From: Verrucomicrobiota bacterium
GTDB lineage: Bacteria > Verrucomicrobiota > Verrucomicrobiia > Limisphaerales > J093
Assembly (NCBI GenBank): GCA_029556615.1
Contig: JAKQDD010000089.1
Location: 1-64,000 of the forward strand
Reading direction: 5' to 3'
DNA length: 64,000 nucleotides
The notes under the pieces were generated by a model. The model saw nothing but the letters and a program-made list of their open reading frames with translations, was not told the DNA's origin and did not search any database. The first letter of the stretch is position 1. Each line of letters begins with the position of its first letter. Positions 17,020 through 25,680 of the stretch are shown here, in pieces. A program made the position numbers and the translations under genes.

Positions 17020-18852
17020 TCACGTGGTGCTGAGGCGGTCATACCAGGTCTTCTTCAGGATGACACAGCAGACGATCAGCAGGACCGCCGCGGCGGCGAG
17101 CGGCATGCCCTGCTTCAAAACCATGTACATGGGGATGATCGTCAGGCAGCACTGCCAGACGATCCCCACCCCCACGTTGAACAGGTCGCGCCGGCAATCC
17201 CGGTTCACCGGAAACGCGGGCTCCTCCGCCATCACCTTCGCCCGGATCGGTCCCCAGATTCCCCAGGGCCGCGTGGTCCGGTAGAACGCGATCAGCACGC
17301 GCTCCTCCGTGGGCGGAGTGGCGTACGTCCCGATCAGGCATCCCGCCAGCGAGACCAGGAACATCAGCGGGAAGTAGTACAACGGCAGGGCGCCCTTGAA
17401 CAGGACCGGGAAGACCAGGGACGCCGCGATGCCGGACGCCATTCCCCAGAAGTACCCGTAGCCGTTGAACCGCCACCAATGCCACTTCAGAACGTTGGCC
17501 GCGATGTACCCCCCGTAGAGGGCGGAGACGATCCACTGCAGGATGCTGTTGATGTTGGGGACGAAGAAGCCGATCACCGTGCTCACGATCACCACCAGGG
17601 CGCAGATCAGGTAGCTGGCGCGAATCAACCGGCGGCCTTTGGCCTGCGGATTGATGTAGCGCAGATAGACGTCGTTGATGAGGTAGGCGGGCGCCGCGTT
17701 GACCGTGGACGCGAACGTGCCCATGAAGGCGGCAAACAAGCCTGCCAGCAGCAGCCCCATCAGCCCGATCGGCACGAAGCCCTTGATCGCCAGCGGCAGC
17801 ACCTTCTCGAAGTCGACGTCGGCGCCCATCTGCTGGAAGTCCGGACGAAAGAAGACCATCGCCAGCACCGTGAAACCCGTGATCATGAAATAGCGCGGAA
17901 ACAACAGCACCACCGAGACGAAACCGCTCATCTTGGCCGCCTCGGCCGGATTGCGCGTCGAGAGCACCTTCTGCATGTCATAGTTCGGGGCGGGCCCGGC
18001 CATGCTCGCGAACAGGCCCTTGAAGGCCATCATCATGAAGAAGAACCCGAACGGGACAAAACCGTCGGCGCGGATCTTGTCGGCAACCGACGGGAGTGTC
18101 TGGCTCCAGTCCAGGCCGAGGTTCCAGCCGAAGAACGGGCTCAGCCAACCCTCCGGCACGTGGGCTGCCAGCGTCGCGGCATCGACACGGCTCATGGCGA
18201 TCAAGCCGATCGCGATCGAGGCGCCGAACATGATGCTGAACTGGACGAGGTCCGCCCAGACGATGCTCAGCATGCCGCCCATCATGACGTAGAACGTCGC
18301 GATCCCGGTGAACACCACGCCGTAGAAATGCGGAACATACTCGCGCGGCAGGTCAAACGGCAGCCAGGGCCCCACCACCTCCCACGGCAGGAAGATCTCG
18401 ATGAACTTCCCGATCCCGATGAAACCGTAGCTGAGGAATCCGACGACGCCGATCACGGCGAACAGCACCACCACCTGGTGGGAGAGGCGCCCGCCGGGGC
18501 CGTCGCCGAACCGTGTCCGGATCCACTCCGCCCCGGTCAGCACGTTGGACCGCCGCAGCCAGGGCGAGAGATACATCATCATGAAAACCTGGTTGAACAC
18601 CGGCCAGAGCCAGGGAATCCAGAGGCTCTTCACCCCGTACACAAACGCCAGCGTCACCATCCACATCGTCCCCGAGATGTCGAACATCCCCGAGGCGTTG
18701 CTCAGCCCGAGCAGATACCACGGCAGGGTCTTGCCTCCCAGGAAGTAGCTGTTCATGTCCCGGGCCGCCCGGCGCTTCAGCAGCAGGCCAATCACCACGG
18801 TTGAAAGAAGATAAGCGACAATGATCGCCAGATCCACGGCGTGCAGGGCCAT
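17020..18852 (-). CDS. Sodium:solute symporter (SSS family)
   Basis: 610 residues. The start MALHAVDLAIIVAYLLSTVV begins directly with the first membrane helix; in-frame codons upstream do not look like protein. About 13-14 hydrophobic segments are present, with the family features DMNSYFLGGKTLPWYLLGLSNASGMFDISGT, SIVWADLVQF and AAFMGTFASTVNAAPAYLINDVY. The family imports sugars, amino acids or similar solutes with sodium. It lies just upstream of the GH5-like gene, whose ATG is about 25 bp past its stop, so the pair is probably one transcript. The cargo may be a mannan oligosaccharide or monosaccharide (inference from neighbours). There is no clear Shine-Dalgarno. Confidence 0.85.
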   Translation of the reverse strand: MALHAVDLAIIVAYLLSTVVIGLLLKRRAARDMNSYFLGGKTLPWYLLGLSNASGMFDISGTMWMVTLAFVYGVKSLWIPWLWPVFNQVFMMMYLSPWLRRSNVLTGAEWIRTRFGDGPGGRLSHQVVVLFAVIGVVGFLSYGFIGIGKFIEIFLPWEVVGPWLPFDLPREYVPHFYGVVFTGIATFYVMMGGMLSIVWADLVQFSIMFGASIAIGLIAMSRVDAATLAAHVPEGWLSPFFGWNLGLDWSQTLPSVADKIRADGFVPFGFFFMMMAFKGLFASMAGPAPNYDMQKVLSTRNPAEAAKMSGFVSVVLLFPRYFMITGFTVLAMVFFRPDFQQMGADVDFEKVLPLAIKGFVPIGLMGLLLAGLFAAFMGTFASTVNAAPAYLINDVYLRYINPQAKGRRLIRASYLICALVVIVSTVIGFFVPNINSILQWIVSALYGGYIAANVLKWHWWRFNGYGYFWGMASGIAASLVFPVLFKGALPLYYFPLMFLVSLAGCLIGTYATPPTEERVLIAFYRTTRPWGIWGPIRAKVMAEEPAFPVNRDCRRDLFNVGVGIVWQCCLTIIPMYMVLKQGMPLAAAAVLLIVCCVILKKTWYDRLSTT

Positions 18853-18967
18853 ACGAGAAGTTCGAGGCCCCCCGCCCCTCATGAGCGGAGGACCGGCGCC
18901 ATGGAACATGGTGCGCGCCACGCTGACAAGCCGGGAGTTGGATCCCGGATCCTCGCCTGATGCGTGC

Positions 18968-18989
18968 GGCGCGCTGGGGACAGCGCGCC
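18968..18989. repeat. GC-rich perfect hairpin between regulator and symporter
   Basis: GGCGCGCT, loop GGGGAC, AGCGCGCC forms a perfect 8-bp stem. It lies between the stop codon of the sigma54 regulator (19043) and the start of the symporter (18852). It could end the secretion/regulator transcript, but it lacks a T-run and may be a dispersed palindrome. Confidence 0.45.
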
Positions 18990-19042
18990 CTACCTCATGC
19001 GTCTCCACGATGCGGAGGGCGAGGGAGAAGGCCACGCAGCCA

Positions 19043-20410
19043 CTACCGCGCGTCGACCACGTGCCCGCGGCGGCGGAGGTCCTGGAGCTTATAGAGCAGA
19101 GCCCGGCGGCTGATGCCAAGCGCCCTGGCCGTTTCCGTGCGGTTGAACTGGTGCTTGCGAAGGGTCTCGAGGATGGCCAGAACCTCGATCTCGGCCAGGC
19201 TTTCCGCAGGGGCGGCCCGGGGGGCGTCGCCTCCCGGCGCGTGCAACCGATGGGGCAGATGCTGGGGCAGGATCAGGTCGCCGCCGGACAACAGCGCGGC
19301 CCGCTCCATCGCGTTGCGGAGCTCGCGGATATTGCCCGGCCAGGCGTAGCGCAGCAGGGACTCGGTGACGGCGGGGGCCAGGCGGGCGCGTCCCTGGGTG
19401 AACTCGAGGAGGAACTGCTCGGCCAGCGGCAGGATGTCGTCCGGCCGCTCCCGCAGCGGCGGGATGTTCAGCTCGACCACGTTCAGGCGGTAATACAAGT
19501 CCTCGCGGAACCGGCCTTCGCGCACTTCGGCTTCGAGATTTCGGTTCGTGGCCGCCAGCAGGCGGGCGTCGGTGCGGCGTTCGAGATTGGCGCCGACCCG
19601 CTGGAAGCGCCCGTCCTGGGTGACTCGCAGGAGCTTGGCCTGGAGCGCGGGGGACATCTCGGCGATTTCATCGAGGAACACGCTCCCGCCGTTGGCTTCC
19701 TCGAATCGGCCCACGCGCAGGGCCACGGCGCCAGTGAAGGCCCCGCGTTCGTGTCCGAACAATTCGCTCTCGAGCAGGGTTTCGGGGATGGCGGCGCAGT
19801 TGACCTTGACCAGGGGCCCGGTGGCGCGCCGGCTCCAGGCATGGATGACGTCCGCGACGATCTCCTTGCCCACACCGCTCTCGCCGGTGATCAGAATGCG
19901 GCTGTCGGAGGCGGCAACCAGGGCGGCATCGCGGAAGACGGCCTGCATCAGCGGGCTGCGGGCGACGATGGGGCCGGGCAGCTGCCGGCCCTCCGCGAAC
20001 GAGGGTGGGGCGGCCGGGGCGCGGCCCGTGGCCTGCTCGACCGAGGCCAGGAGCTCATCGAGGTCGATCGGCTTGGCCAGGTAGTTGACGGCCCCATCCC
20101 GCATCGCCCCGACCGCCTCGCGGATGTCGGCAAACGCGGTCACGAGGAGCACGGGCAGGGTCGCATAGCTCTTCCGGACCCGGCTCAGCATCTCGAGGCC
20201 GGAAATGCCCGGCATCCGGACATCCGAAATGAGCAGGCTGAATGGCTGGGTGCGCAACACCTCGAGCGCCTGTTCGCCCGAGGACGCCAGCGCGGGATCG
20301 AACCCCTGCCCGCGAAGGAACGACTCGAGCAGACTCCGCTGCCCGGGGTCGTCATCGACGATCAGGATGCGCGGCCGGGGCGCGGCGGTGTTCGTGGAGC
20401 CGGGTGTCAT
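19043..20410 (-). CDS. Sigma54-dependent response regulator (NtrC family)
   Basis: 455 residues from the ATG at 20410; a GTG three codons upstream is an alternative. It has an N-terminal receiver domain with phospho-acceptor Asp63 in LLISDVRMPG. The AAA+ domain has Walker A GESGVGKE (176-183) and the sigma54 contact motif GAFTGA (223-228). A C-terminal Fis-type helix-turn-helix reads RTETARALGISRRALLYKL. It activates transcription by sigma54 RNA polymerase when phosphorylated. It is the last gene of the long minus-strand cluster, 58 bp after the histidine kinase, its obvious partner. A sigma54-type promoter candidate before the first secretion gene (35080-35094) suggests the pair controls its own operon; this is inference. 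Confidence 0.93.
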   Translation of the reverse strand: MTPGSTNTAAPRPRILIVDDDPGQRSLLESFLRGQGFDPALASSGEQALEVLRTQPFSLLISDVRMPGISGLEMLSRVRKSYATLPVLLVTAFADIREAVGAMRDGAVNYLAKPIDLDELLASVEQATGRAPAAPPSFAEGRQLPGPIVARSPLMQAVFRDAALVAASDSRILITGESGVGKEIVADVIHAWSRRATGPLVKVNCAAIPETLLESELFGHERGAFTGAVALRVGRFEEANGGSVFLDEIAEMSPALQAKLLRVTQDGRFQRVGANLERRTDARLLAATNRNLEAEVREGRFREDLYYRLNVVELNIPPLRERPDDILPLAEQFLLEFTQGRARLAPAVTESLLRYAWPGNIRELRNAMERAALLSGGDLILPQHLPHRLHAPGGDAPRAAPAESLAEIEVLAILETLRKHQFNRTETARALGISRRALLYKLQDLRRRGHVVDAR

Positions 20411-20468
20411 GCGGGGCACGGCGCGGGGCGCCGGCCGGGACGATTGGATTCACACGCGGGGCGCCGGG

Positions 20469-22136
20469 TCAAGGGTTTCCGGAGGGCTTGGCGGATCCCG
20501 CGCCCGCGGCGAGGCGGACGTGGAGGATGCGGAAGATGGCGCCTCGGGGTTCGTTGGGCAGGCAGACGATCTCCCAGCCGTGCGCCAACACGATCTGCTG
20601 AACCACCGCGAGCCCCAGGCCGGTTCCCCCCTCGTGCGTCGTGAAGTAGGGCTTGAAAACCTCGGTGCGATGCTCGGGCAGAACCCCCGGCCCGTTGTCG
20701 CGGACTTCGATCCGGGCTTCGTTGGGACCGGCGCGCTCGGCCACAATCCGGATCTCCCCGCCGGCACCGACCGCCTGGACCGAGTTGAGCAACAGGTTGA
20801 ACAACGCCTGCCGCAACATCGCCTCGTCCGCCTCGACCGCCGGCAGATCCGCCGTCACCTGGGGACGCAACCCCTTCTCGTCAAGATCCGACCCGAGGGC
20901 GCGGATGACATCGGTCGCCACCGAGGCCACGTCCACTGCGCCCCGCCGAACCTCGCGCGGCCGGAAGAAATTGATGAACTCCGTGAGCTGCGCCGTCACA
21001 CGGTCGGTCTCGTCGATGATGTCCTTCGATTTCTGCCGGACCTCGGGCGAGGCCTCTGGCTGGCGGGAGATCATCTGGGCCAGGCCCCGGATGATATTGA
21101 GCGGGTTGCGCGTCTCGTGGGCGAGGCCGGCGGCAGCCAGGTTCATCTCCTTGAGACGGGTGTTGAGCTCGGCCGCGCGCACCAGCCGCACTTCGAGCTC
21201 GGAGGAGCGCGTGAGGCTGCGCCACGCCATCCCGAATCCCAGAACCGACCCGATCGACAGGACCCCGATCACGCCCCGCAGCCAGGCGTCCTGCCGGCAG
21301 CGCAAACGCATGGCGTCGGTCGACATGACGAGGATAAAGCCGTGAACCCCTTGCTTCTGGATCGCGGCCCGGTAGTCGCTCTCGCTCATCCAGAACGGCC
21401 GGCCGATCCGCGGCCGGCGGTCGCCCCGGCCCCACGGGCCGCCGCGGCCTTCACCTTCCTGCCCAGGATTGCCGGCTCGATCCCCCCCCTCTCTCGGCGG
21501 ACCCCCCTCCCGAAGGGCGCCCGGCGGGCGGTTCGTCCCCGGCGGCGGCCCCGGGGGGTGATCCTGGCCGAATCCCGCCTCGCGCAGGGTTCCCGGAGGG
21601 CCGTTCGTATCGCGGCGCGGGCCGGGAGACCGTTCTCCGGCCTGGCCCGAAGGCGCCGTCGGCGGCCAGACCCGATTCGTCGGGAACAGCTCGCTCCGGG
21701 GGATCACGATCGTCGGATTGTCGCCTTCGACCTCGGAGGTGACATTGGTGCCGAGGTCCACGAGGTTGGCGAGGACCACGGTGCGGCCGGTCCAGCGCGG
21801 GCCGCTGGCGGTGGCCTCTCGCGCGTCGACCTCGAGCGGTGCGCCGGCGGCGGCCAGCGGCTCGCCAGCGTCGTTCAGGAGCGCGATGGAATTGAGTTCG
21901 CCCTCCCGGATGAGCGAGGCCAGAACCGTTTCGAGGCGTTCCCTCGAGATGACCCCGCCAAAGCGGCGCTGCGACCGCAACACGAGCCCCAGCGTGTTCG
22001 AGATGTCCTTCGCGCGGTCAATCAAGGCCCGGCGGGCCGACTCCCGCACCCGCTGGTGCTCGACCAGTTGCCAGGCCACAATCAGCAGCCAGAGCACCAG
22101 CAACCCACCGTAGACGAAACGAGGCCTGGGCATCAT
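20469..22136 (-). CDS. Membrane-bound sensor histidine kinase
   Basis: 555 residues. A membrane helix at about residues 8-23, an extracytoplasmic part, and a second helix at about 286-304 are followed by the kinase core. The H-box AGLAHETRNPLN has His340; the ATPase domain has FNLLLNSVQAV, DNGPGV and GTGLGLAVVQQI. The sensor region is unusual: about residues 155-245 are almost pure Pro, Gly, Arg and Glu, a low-complexity stretch that is unlikely to fold. It starts 9 bp after the secretin gene and precedes a sigma54 response regulator, so it should sense something linked to secretion or the envelope. The signal is unknown. Confidence 0.9.
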   Translation of the reverse strand: MMPRPRFVYGGLLVLWLLIVAWQLVEHQRVRESARRALIDRAKDISNTLGLVLRSQRRFGGVISRERLETVLASLIREGELNSIALLNDAGEPLAAAGAPLEVDAREATASGPRWTGRTVVLANLVDLGTNVTSEVEGDNPTIVIPRSELFPTNRVWPPTAPSGQAGERSPGPRRDTNGPPGTLREAGFGQDHPPGPPPGTNRPPGALREGGPPREGGDRAGNPGQEGEGRGGPWGRGDRRPRIGRPFWMSESDYRAAIQKQGVHGFILVMSTDAMRLRCRQDAWLRGVIGVLSIGSVLGFGMAWRSLTRSSELEVRLVRAAELNTRLKEMNLAAAGLAHETRNPLNIIRGLAQMISRQPEASPEVRQKSKDIIDETDRVTAQLTEFINFFRPREVRRGAVDVASVATDVIRALGSDLDEKGLRPQVTADLPAVEADEAMLRQALFNLLLNSVQAVGAGGEIRIVAERAGPNEARIEVRDNGPGVLPEHRTEVFKPYFTTHEGGTGLGLAVVQQIVLAHGWEIVCLPNEPRGAIFRILHVRLAAGAGSAKPSGNP

Positions 22137-22145
22137 GCGAAGGCT

Positions 22146-23285
22146 CTACTGCTTCTTCTTCTTCTTGGCGGGCTCGGGAGCGGGCTCGCGAGCCGAGGTC
22201 CGGTCGAGGAACCGATCCAGCTCCTGCTCGGAGAAGGTCTTGGGCACCAACTGCGCCCGGGCCTCCTCGCTCGCGCTGAGTCGAGCCAGCTGCGTCGGGC
22301 CGCTGACGATGTGCGGCGTGAGGAAGATCAGCAATTCGGTCTTGGTGTCGTTCTTCACCGTCCGCCTGAAGGCCGCCCCGAGCAGCGGGATATCGCCGAG
22401 CAACGGTATCTTGTACTTCGTCTCGGTCTTGGTGTTGTTGAAGAGACCCCCGATGACGACCGTCTGGCCGTCCGGGGTGACGACCACCGTGTCCGCGGAC
22501 CGCGTGTTGATCACCGGCTGCGTCACCCCGGTCGCGATCGTGACGGTCTCGTCCGAGAGGTTCGAGATCTCGGGGTTGACGACCATCTCGACCATGCCGT
22601 CCGACGTGATGAACGGCGTCACCCTCAGGAGGATGCCGACGTTCTCGCGCGTGACCGAGTTGATCTGGTTTCCGAAGCTGTCGTAGCGGACGTCGCTGAT
22701 CAGCGGGACCTCCTGGCCGATGGTGATGCTGGCCTCCTGGTTGTTGCGGGCGAGGATCGAGGGCCGGGAGAGCACCTCCGTCTTGCCGGCCTCGGCAATG
22801 GCCCGCAGCGTCGCCGTGAAATCGCTGCCCAGCACCTGGTACAGCCCCGCGCCGGGGGGGGCCGGCGAGGTTCCCTCCGCAGCCAGGCCAAACACCTGGT
22901 TGACGAAGCCGGTGCTCGATCCGCCCAAGTCGCGCGTGTACGAGCCTTCGATCCCGAAGTCGAGCCCCTTGCGGTGGGTCACTTCGAGGAAGACCACCTT
23001 GATCAACACCTGCGGCACCGTGCGATCGAGATTCGAGATCACCGTCCCGATGTACTTGCTCGTCTCCTCGTCGGTGACGACGATCAGCTTGCGCGTCTCG
23101 GGGTCGCTGCTGATGATCGCCTCGCCCACCTCGGTCGAGCGCGGATAATCGCTGCTGGTGGTCGATCGCCGGCGGGTGGAGCTGCCCTGGAACTGCATCT
23201 GGCCCCACCCGTCCCACGCTGACCACAAAGCCACACACCACAACACCAACCCCACGTTCAACCACCGTCGTGCTCGTTGATTCAT
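22146..23285 (-). CDS. gspD: Secretin, C-terminal half (half N domain plus outer-membrane barrel)
   Basis: 379 residues from the ATG; a GTG at 23324 overlapping the previous stop is an alternative. A good signal peptide (RARRWLNVGLVLWCVALWSAW) is followed by a Ser/Thr/Arg linker (35-50), then the second half of an N domain (RKLIVVTDEETSKYIGTVISNLD, 66-88). The secretin core carries the signature IPLLGDIPLLGAAFR and LLIFLTPHIV. A Lys-rich tail (KKKKKQ) ends it. Secretins form the outer-membrane channel of type II secretion. The N-terminal domains are encoded by the gene just upstream, so this is one half of a split GspD. It has its own export signal and start, so it is not a plain frameshift. 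Confidence 0.85.
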   Translation of the reverse strand: MNQRARRWLNVGLVLWCVALWSAWDGWGQMQFQGSSTRRRSTTSSDYPRSTEVGEAIISSDPETRKLIVVTDEETSKYIGTVISNLDRTVPQVLIKVVFLEVTHRKGLDFGIEGSYTRDLGGSSTGFVNQVFGLAAEGTSPAPPGAGLYQVLGSDFTATLRAIAEAGKTEVLSRPSILARNNQEASITIGQEVPLISDVRYDSFGNQINSVTRENVGILLRVTPFITSDGMVEMVVNPEISNLSDETVTIATGVTQPVINTRSADTVVVTPDGQTVVIGGLFNNTKTETKYKIPLLGDIPLLGAAFRRTVKNDTKTELLIFLTPHIVSGPTQLARLSASEEARAQLVPKTFSEQELDRFLDRTSAREPAPEPAKKKKKQ

Positions 23286-23320
23286 GACCGTCGCTTTCTC
23301 TTGAAATGCCCGCCGCCGGA

Positions 23321-24964
23321 TCACCGGGTGCCCATGCCGGAGCTGCCCGTCCGCGTCCCCGTCCGGCCGGAGCTGCTGGTGTTGCGCTGCGAGGCGCGGT
23401 TGCTCAATTGCGTGCCCGCTCCCTGGTTGCGCGTCGAGGTCCGGGTGCTGCGCGTGTTGCGGGTGTTGTTCCCCTCGAAGAGCCCCCGGAGGATCTCCTC
23501 GATCTCCATCGGATCGGAATTCTCGACGGGGAACACATAGACCTGCTGCTTCTTGGAGTTGTCCGCGTCGAGCTGCGCGATCATGGGCGTGATCTGCTCC
23601 ATCATGTCGTGCGACGCGCTCACCACGATCGAGCGGGTCCGCGGGTCAGGCACGGCAAGGACGCGGCTCTGGCGCTTCATCCGATCGCTGTCGGTCGACG
23701 CGTTGCGGTTGCCGCCCATCGTCATGCCGGGGCCGCCGAATCGGAAGCCGCCGCGCATGTTCGAGGTCGAGGTTTCGTCGGGAAACAGGCTGATCAGCAT
23801 GTCCGCCATCTCGGTCGGATCGGCGTTCTTGAGCGCGAACACGCGCAGCTCCATGACGTCCTCGACGTTGGTGTCCACGGCCTCGACCACCTTCTCGACC
23901 GTGGGCATCAAGTCCTCCGGCGCGCTCACCACCAGCGAGTTGCTGCGCTCGTCGGCCACCGCGACAACCCGGGAGGCGCCTGCGCGCCCGCCGCTGGAAC
24001 CGCCCGAGCCGCCGGCGTTGTCGCCGCCCCCGCCGGGTCCGCCGCGGAAGCCGCCGCCGAAGCGGGCCATGAATTGCGCCCGCGGATCGCTGCTCCGGCC
24101 CGTCTCCTGGGTGGTGAACACGTCGCGCACGATCGTGGCCAGGGCCTTGGCGTCGGCATACTTGAGCGGGAACACCTTGACCGACGCGATGCTGGCCACC
24201 GACGTGTCCAGCGCCTTCACGATCTCGACCATGCGGCGGATGTTGGTCTGGGTGTCGGTGATCACCAGGGCGTTGCCCCCTTCGTTGGCCGTCAGACCCG
24301 CCTCGGACGGCAGCAACGGCTGAAGGTCCCGCGCCACCTGCGCCGCGTTGATGTATCGGACCGGCACAATCTGGGTGACCACATCGTCCGTCTTGGGAAT
24401 GTCCGTCGGGTTGCTGCCCGTGATCACCGGAATATCCCGCTTCTTGGCATCGTCGCGGCCCACGATCGTCAGCGTCCGCCCGTTGCGAAGCGCGGCGTAG
24501 CCGTTCTTGTTCAGGACCGCATTGAGCACGTCCACCGCCTCCTCCTTGGTGAGCGGTTGGCCGCTCCAGACCGTCACCCGGCCCCGCACCTCGGTCTCGA
24601 GGTTGATGATGAACCCCGCAGCGTCGCTCAGATAGTTCAGGACAAGATCGAGCGGCGCGTCGCGGAAGTTCAGCCGCAACTGGCCGTCCGGCACCGGGCC
24701 CACCGGAGCGGGCTCGGCCTCCGTGGCGGACCCCGGCGCGGGTGCGGCGTCCGGCGCGGCCGCTGTCCCAGCGGCGGACGCCGGCGGCGCCTCCGTTGAC
24801 GGTGCCGGCGTGTCGGCCGGCGGCGCGTTGGTGGTGATCGTCTCGGACGGCGCCGCCGGCGCGGGGGCGCCGGGGGCCGCCGGTTCCGCCGCCGGTGCCG
24901 GGGCGGCCATCAGCCACGCGCCCAGCCCGGCCGCAATCGCGGGTCTCAGCCAGAAGCCTTTCAT
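23321..24964 (-). CDS. gspD: Secretin N-domain protein without barrel (first half of split GspD)
   Basis: 547 residues. Signal peptide 1-25, then a Pro/Ala-rich spacer (26-90). N0 at about 96-170 (LNFRDAPLDLVLNYLSDAAG). N1 at about 196-256. N2 at about 262-366 with a Gly-rich loop (303-330). N3 at about 371-468. Then comes only the first half of another N domain (VYVFPVENSDPMEIEEILRGLF, 475-496), followed by a Ser/Thr/Arg/Asn-rich tail to the end. There is no secretin barrel. The next gene begins with a similar linker and the missing second half of such a domain plus the barrel. The two proteins must meet in the periplasm to build a complete secretin. It overlaps the preceding gene by ATGA, as expected inside this operon. 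Confidence 0.85.
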   Translation of the reverse strand: MKGFWLRPAIAAGLGAWLMAAPAPAAEPAAPGAPAPAAPSETITTNAPPADTPAPSTEAPPASAAGTAAAPDAAPAPGSATEAEPAPVGPVPDGQLRLNFRDAPLDLVLNYLSDAAGFIINLETEVRGRVTVWSGQPLTKEEAVDVLNAVLNKNGYAALRNGRTLTIVGRDDAKKRDIPVITGSNPTDIPKTDDVVTQIVPVRYINAAQVARDLQPLLPSEAGLTANEGGNALVITDTQTNIRRMVEIVKALDTSVASIASVKVFPLKYADAKALATIVRDVFTTQETGRSSDPRAQFMARFGGGFRGGPGGGGDNAGGSGGSSGGRAGASRVVAVADERSNSLVVSAPEDLMPTVEKVVEAVDTNVEDVMELRVFALKNADPTEMADMLISLFPDETSTSNMRGGFRFGGPGMTMGGNRNASTDSDRMKRQSRVLAVPDPRTRSIVVSASHDMMEQITPMIAQLDADNSKKQQVYVFPVENSDPMEIEEILRGLFEGNNTRNTRSTRTSTRNQGAGTQLSNRASQRNTSSSGRTGTRTGSSGMGTR

Positions 24965-25680
24965 TTCATCTCCTTCTCTCGTTGTTCCATCAGCCGTCTG
25001 AGGATCTCACTCACATCGCCGCCGCCGTGACCTTCGGTTTCCTCGGGTTCATCGGCATTGGGCTCACCGTCACGCGGGTCGCCCTCGCCCTCGGCCCGGG
25101 CGTGCTCGGAGCCGGAGCCGCTGCCGCCGCGACCCCAATCGCCCCAACCGCGGCTCCTTCCCGCGTCCGGCCCGCCCGAGGGCGACCCGCTGCTGCTCCG
25201 CTCGCCGCCGCTCGATCGGGCTGTCACCTGCCATTCGCCGTCATCCTCGCGCCGCAGTTGGAGCCCCACCTTGAGTTCCACGGGCGCGTTCGAGGCGCCG
25301 GATCGCGTAAGCTTCACGCGGTTCGGCAGGACTTGTTCGAGCGTGTAGCCGGCGATAGTGGCTCCGGGCTTGAGCGCCTTGCGGTACTCCGAGCTCGATC
25401 CGTCAAAGAACGCGTAGTCGCCCTTCTCATAGCTCAGGGTGCCCACCAGGGCGACCGTGTCCACCCGCGCCACCCGTCGTCGCTCGCCGCCGCTCCGGCT
25501 CGAACGGCCGCTGCGCTTGGCGTCGAAAATGTTGCGCTCGGTCACAATCCGGAACGCGGAGAAATCGGGCGCGGCGCTCGGGGCGGCCGGCTGCGCCCAG
25601 GAGGCCGGAGTCAGCATCCACGCCGCCGCAGCACCCAGACCCCACCCCCGGAGCCAACGCATGGCGATCCTCGCGTTCAT
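24961..25680 (-). CDS. GspC/GspN-like periplasmic secretion protein
   Basis: 239 residues. N-terminal signal or anchor helix (MRWLRGWGLGAAAAWMLTPASWA). The middle contains FRIVTERNIFDAKR, followed by a small beta-domain (VALVGTLSYEKGDYAFFDG...YTLEQVLPNRVKLTR) like the HR domain of GspC/PilP proteins, which links inner-membrane components to the secretin. The C-terminal third is Gly/Ser/Glu-rich and low in complexity. Its place between gspM and the secretin, with ATGA overlaps on both sides, supports a role as the connector. Naming it gspC or gspN from sequence alone is not safe. Confidence 0.65.
   Translation of the reverse strand: MNARIAMRWLRGWGLGAAAAWMLTPASWAQPAAPSAAPDFSAFRIVTERNIFDAKRSGRSSRSGGERRRVARVDTVALVGTLSYEKGDYAFFDGSSSEYRKALKPGATIAGYTLEQVLPNRVKLTRSGASNAPVELKVGLQLRREDDGEWQVTARSSGGERSSSGSPSGGPDAGRSRGWGDWGRGGSGSGSEHARAEGEGDPRDGEPNADEPEETEGHGGGDVSEILRRLMEQREKEMK

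Noticed and set aside
18853..19119. An 89-residue N-terminal extension of the sodium symporter
   Set aside because: The extension has no membrane character, crosses a palindrome and runs into the end of the regulator gene; the ATG at 18852 begins directly at the first helix.
22146..24964. The split secretin as a simple frameshift of one gene
   Set aside because: The second half has its own signal peptide and start, and both sides carry linker-like tails, so a single base change would not restore a normal fused protein. Raw read confirmation is still needed.
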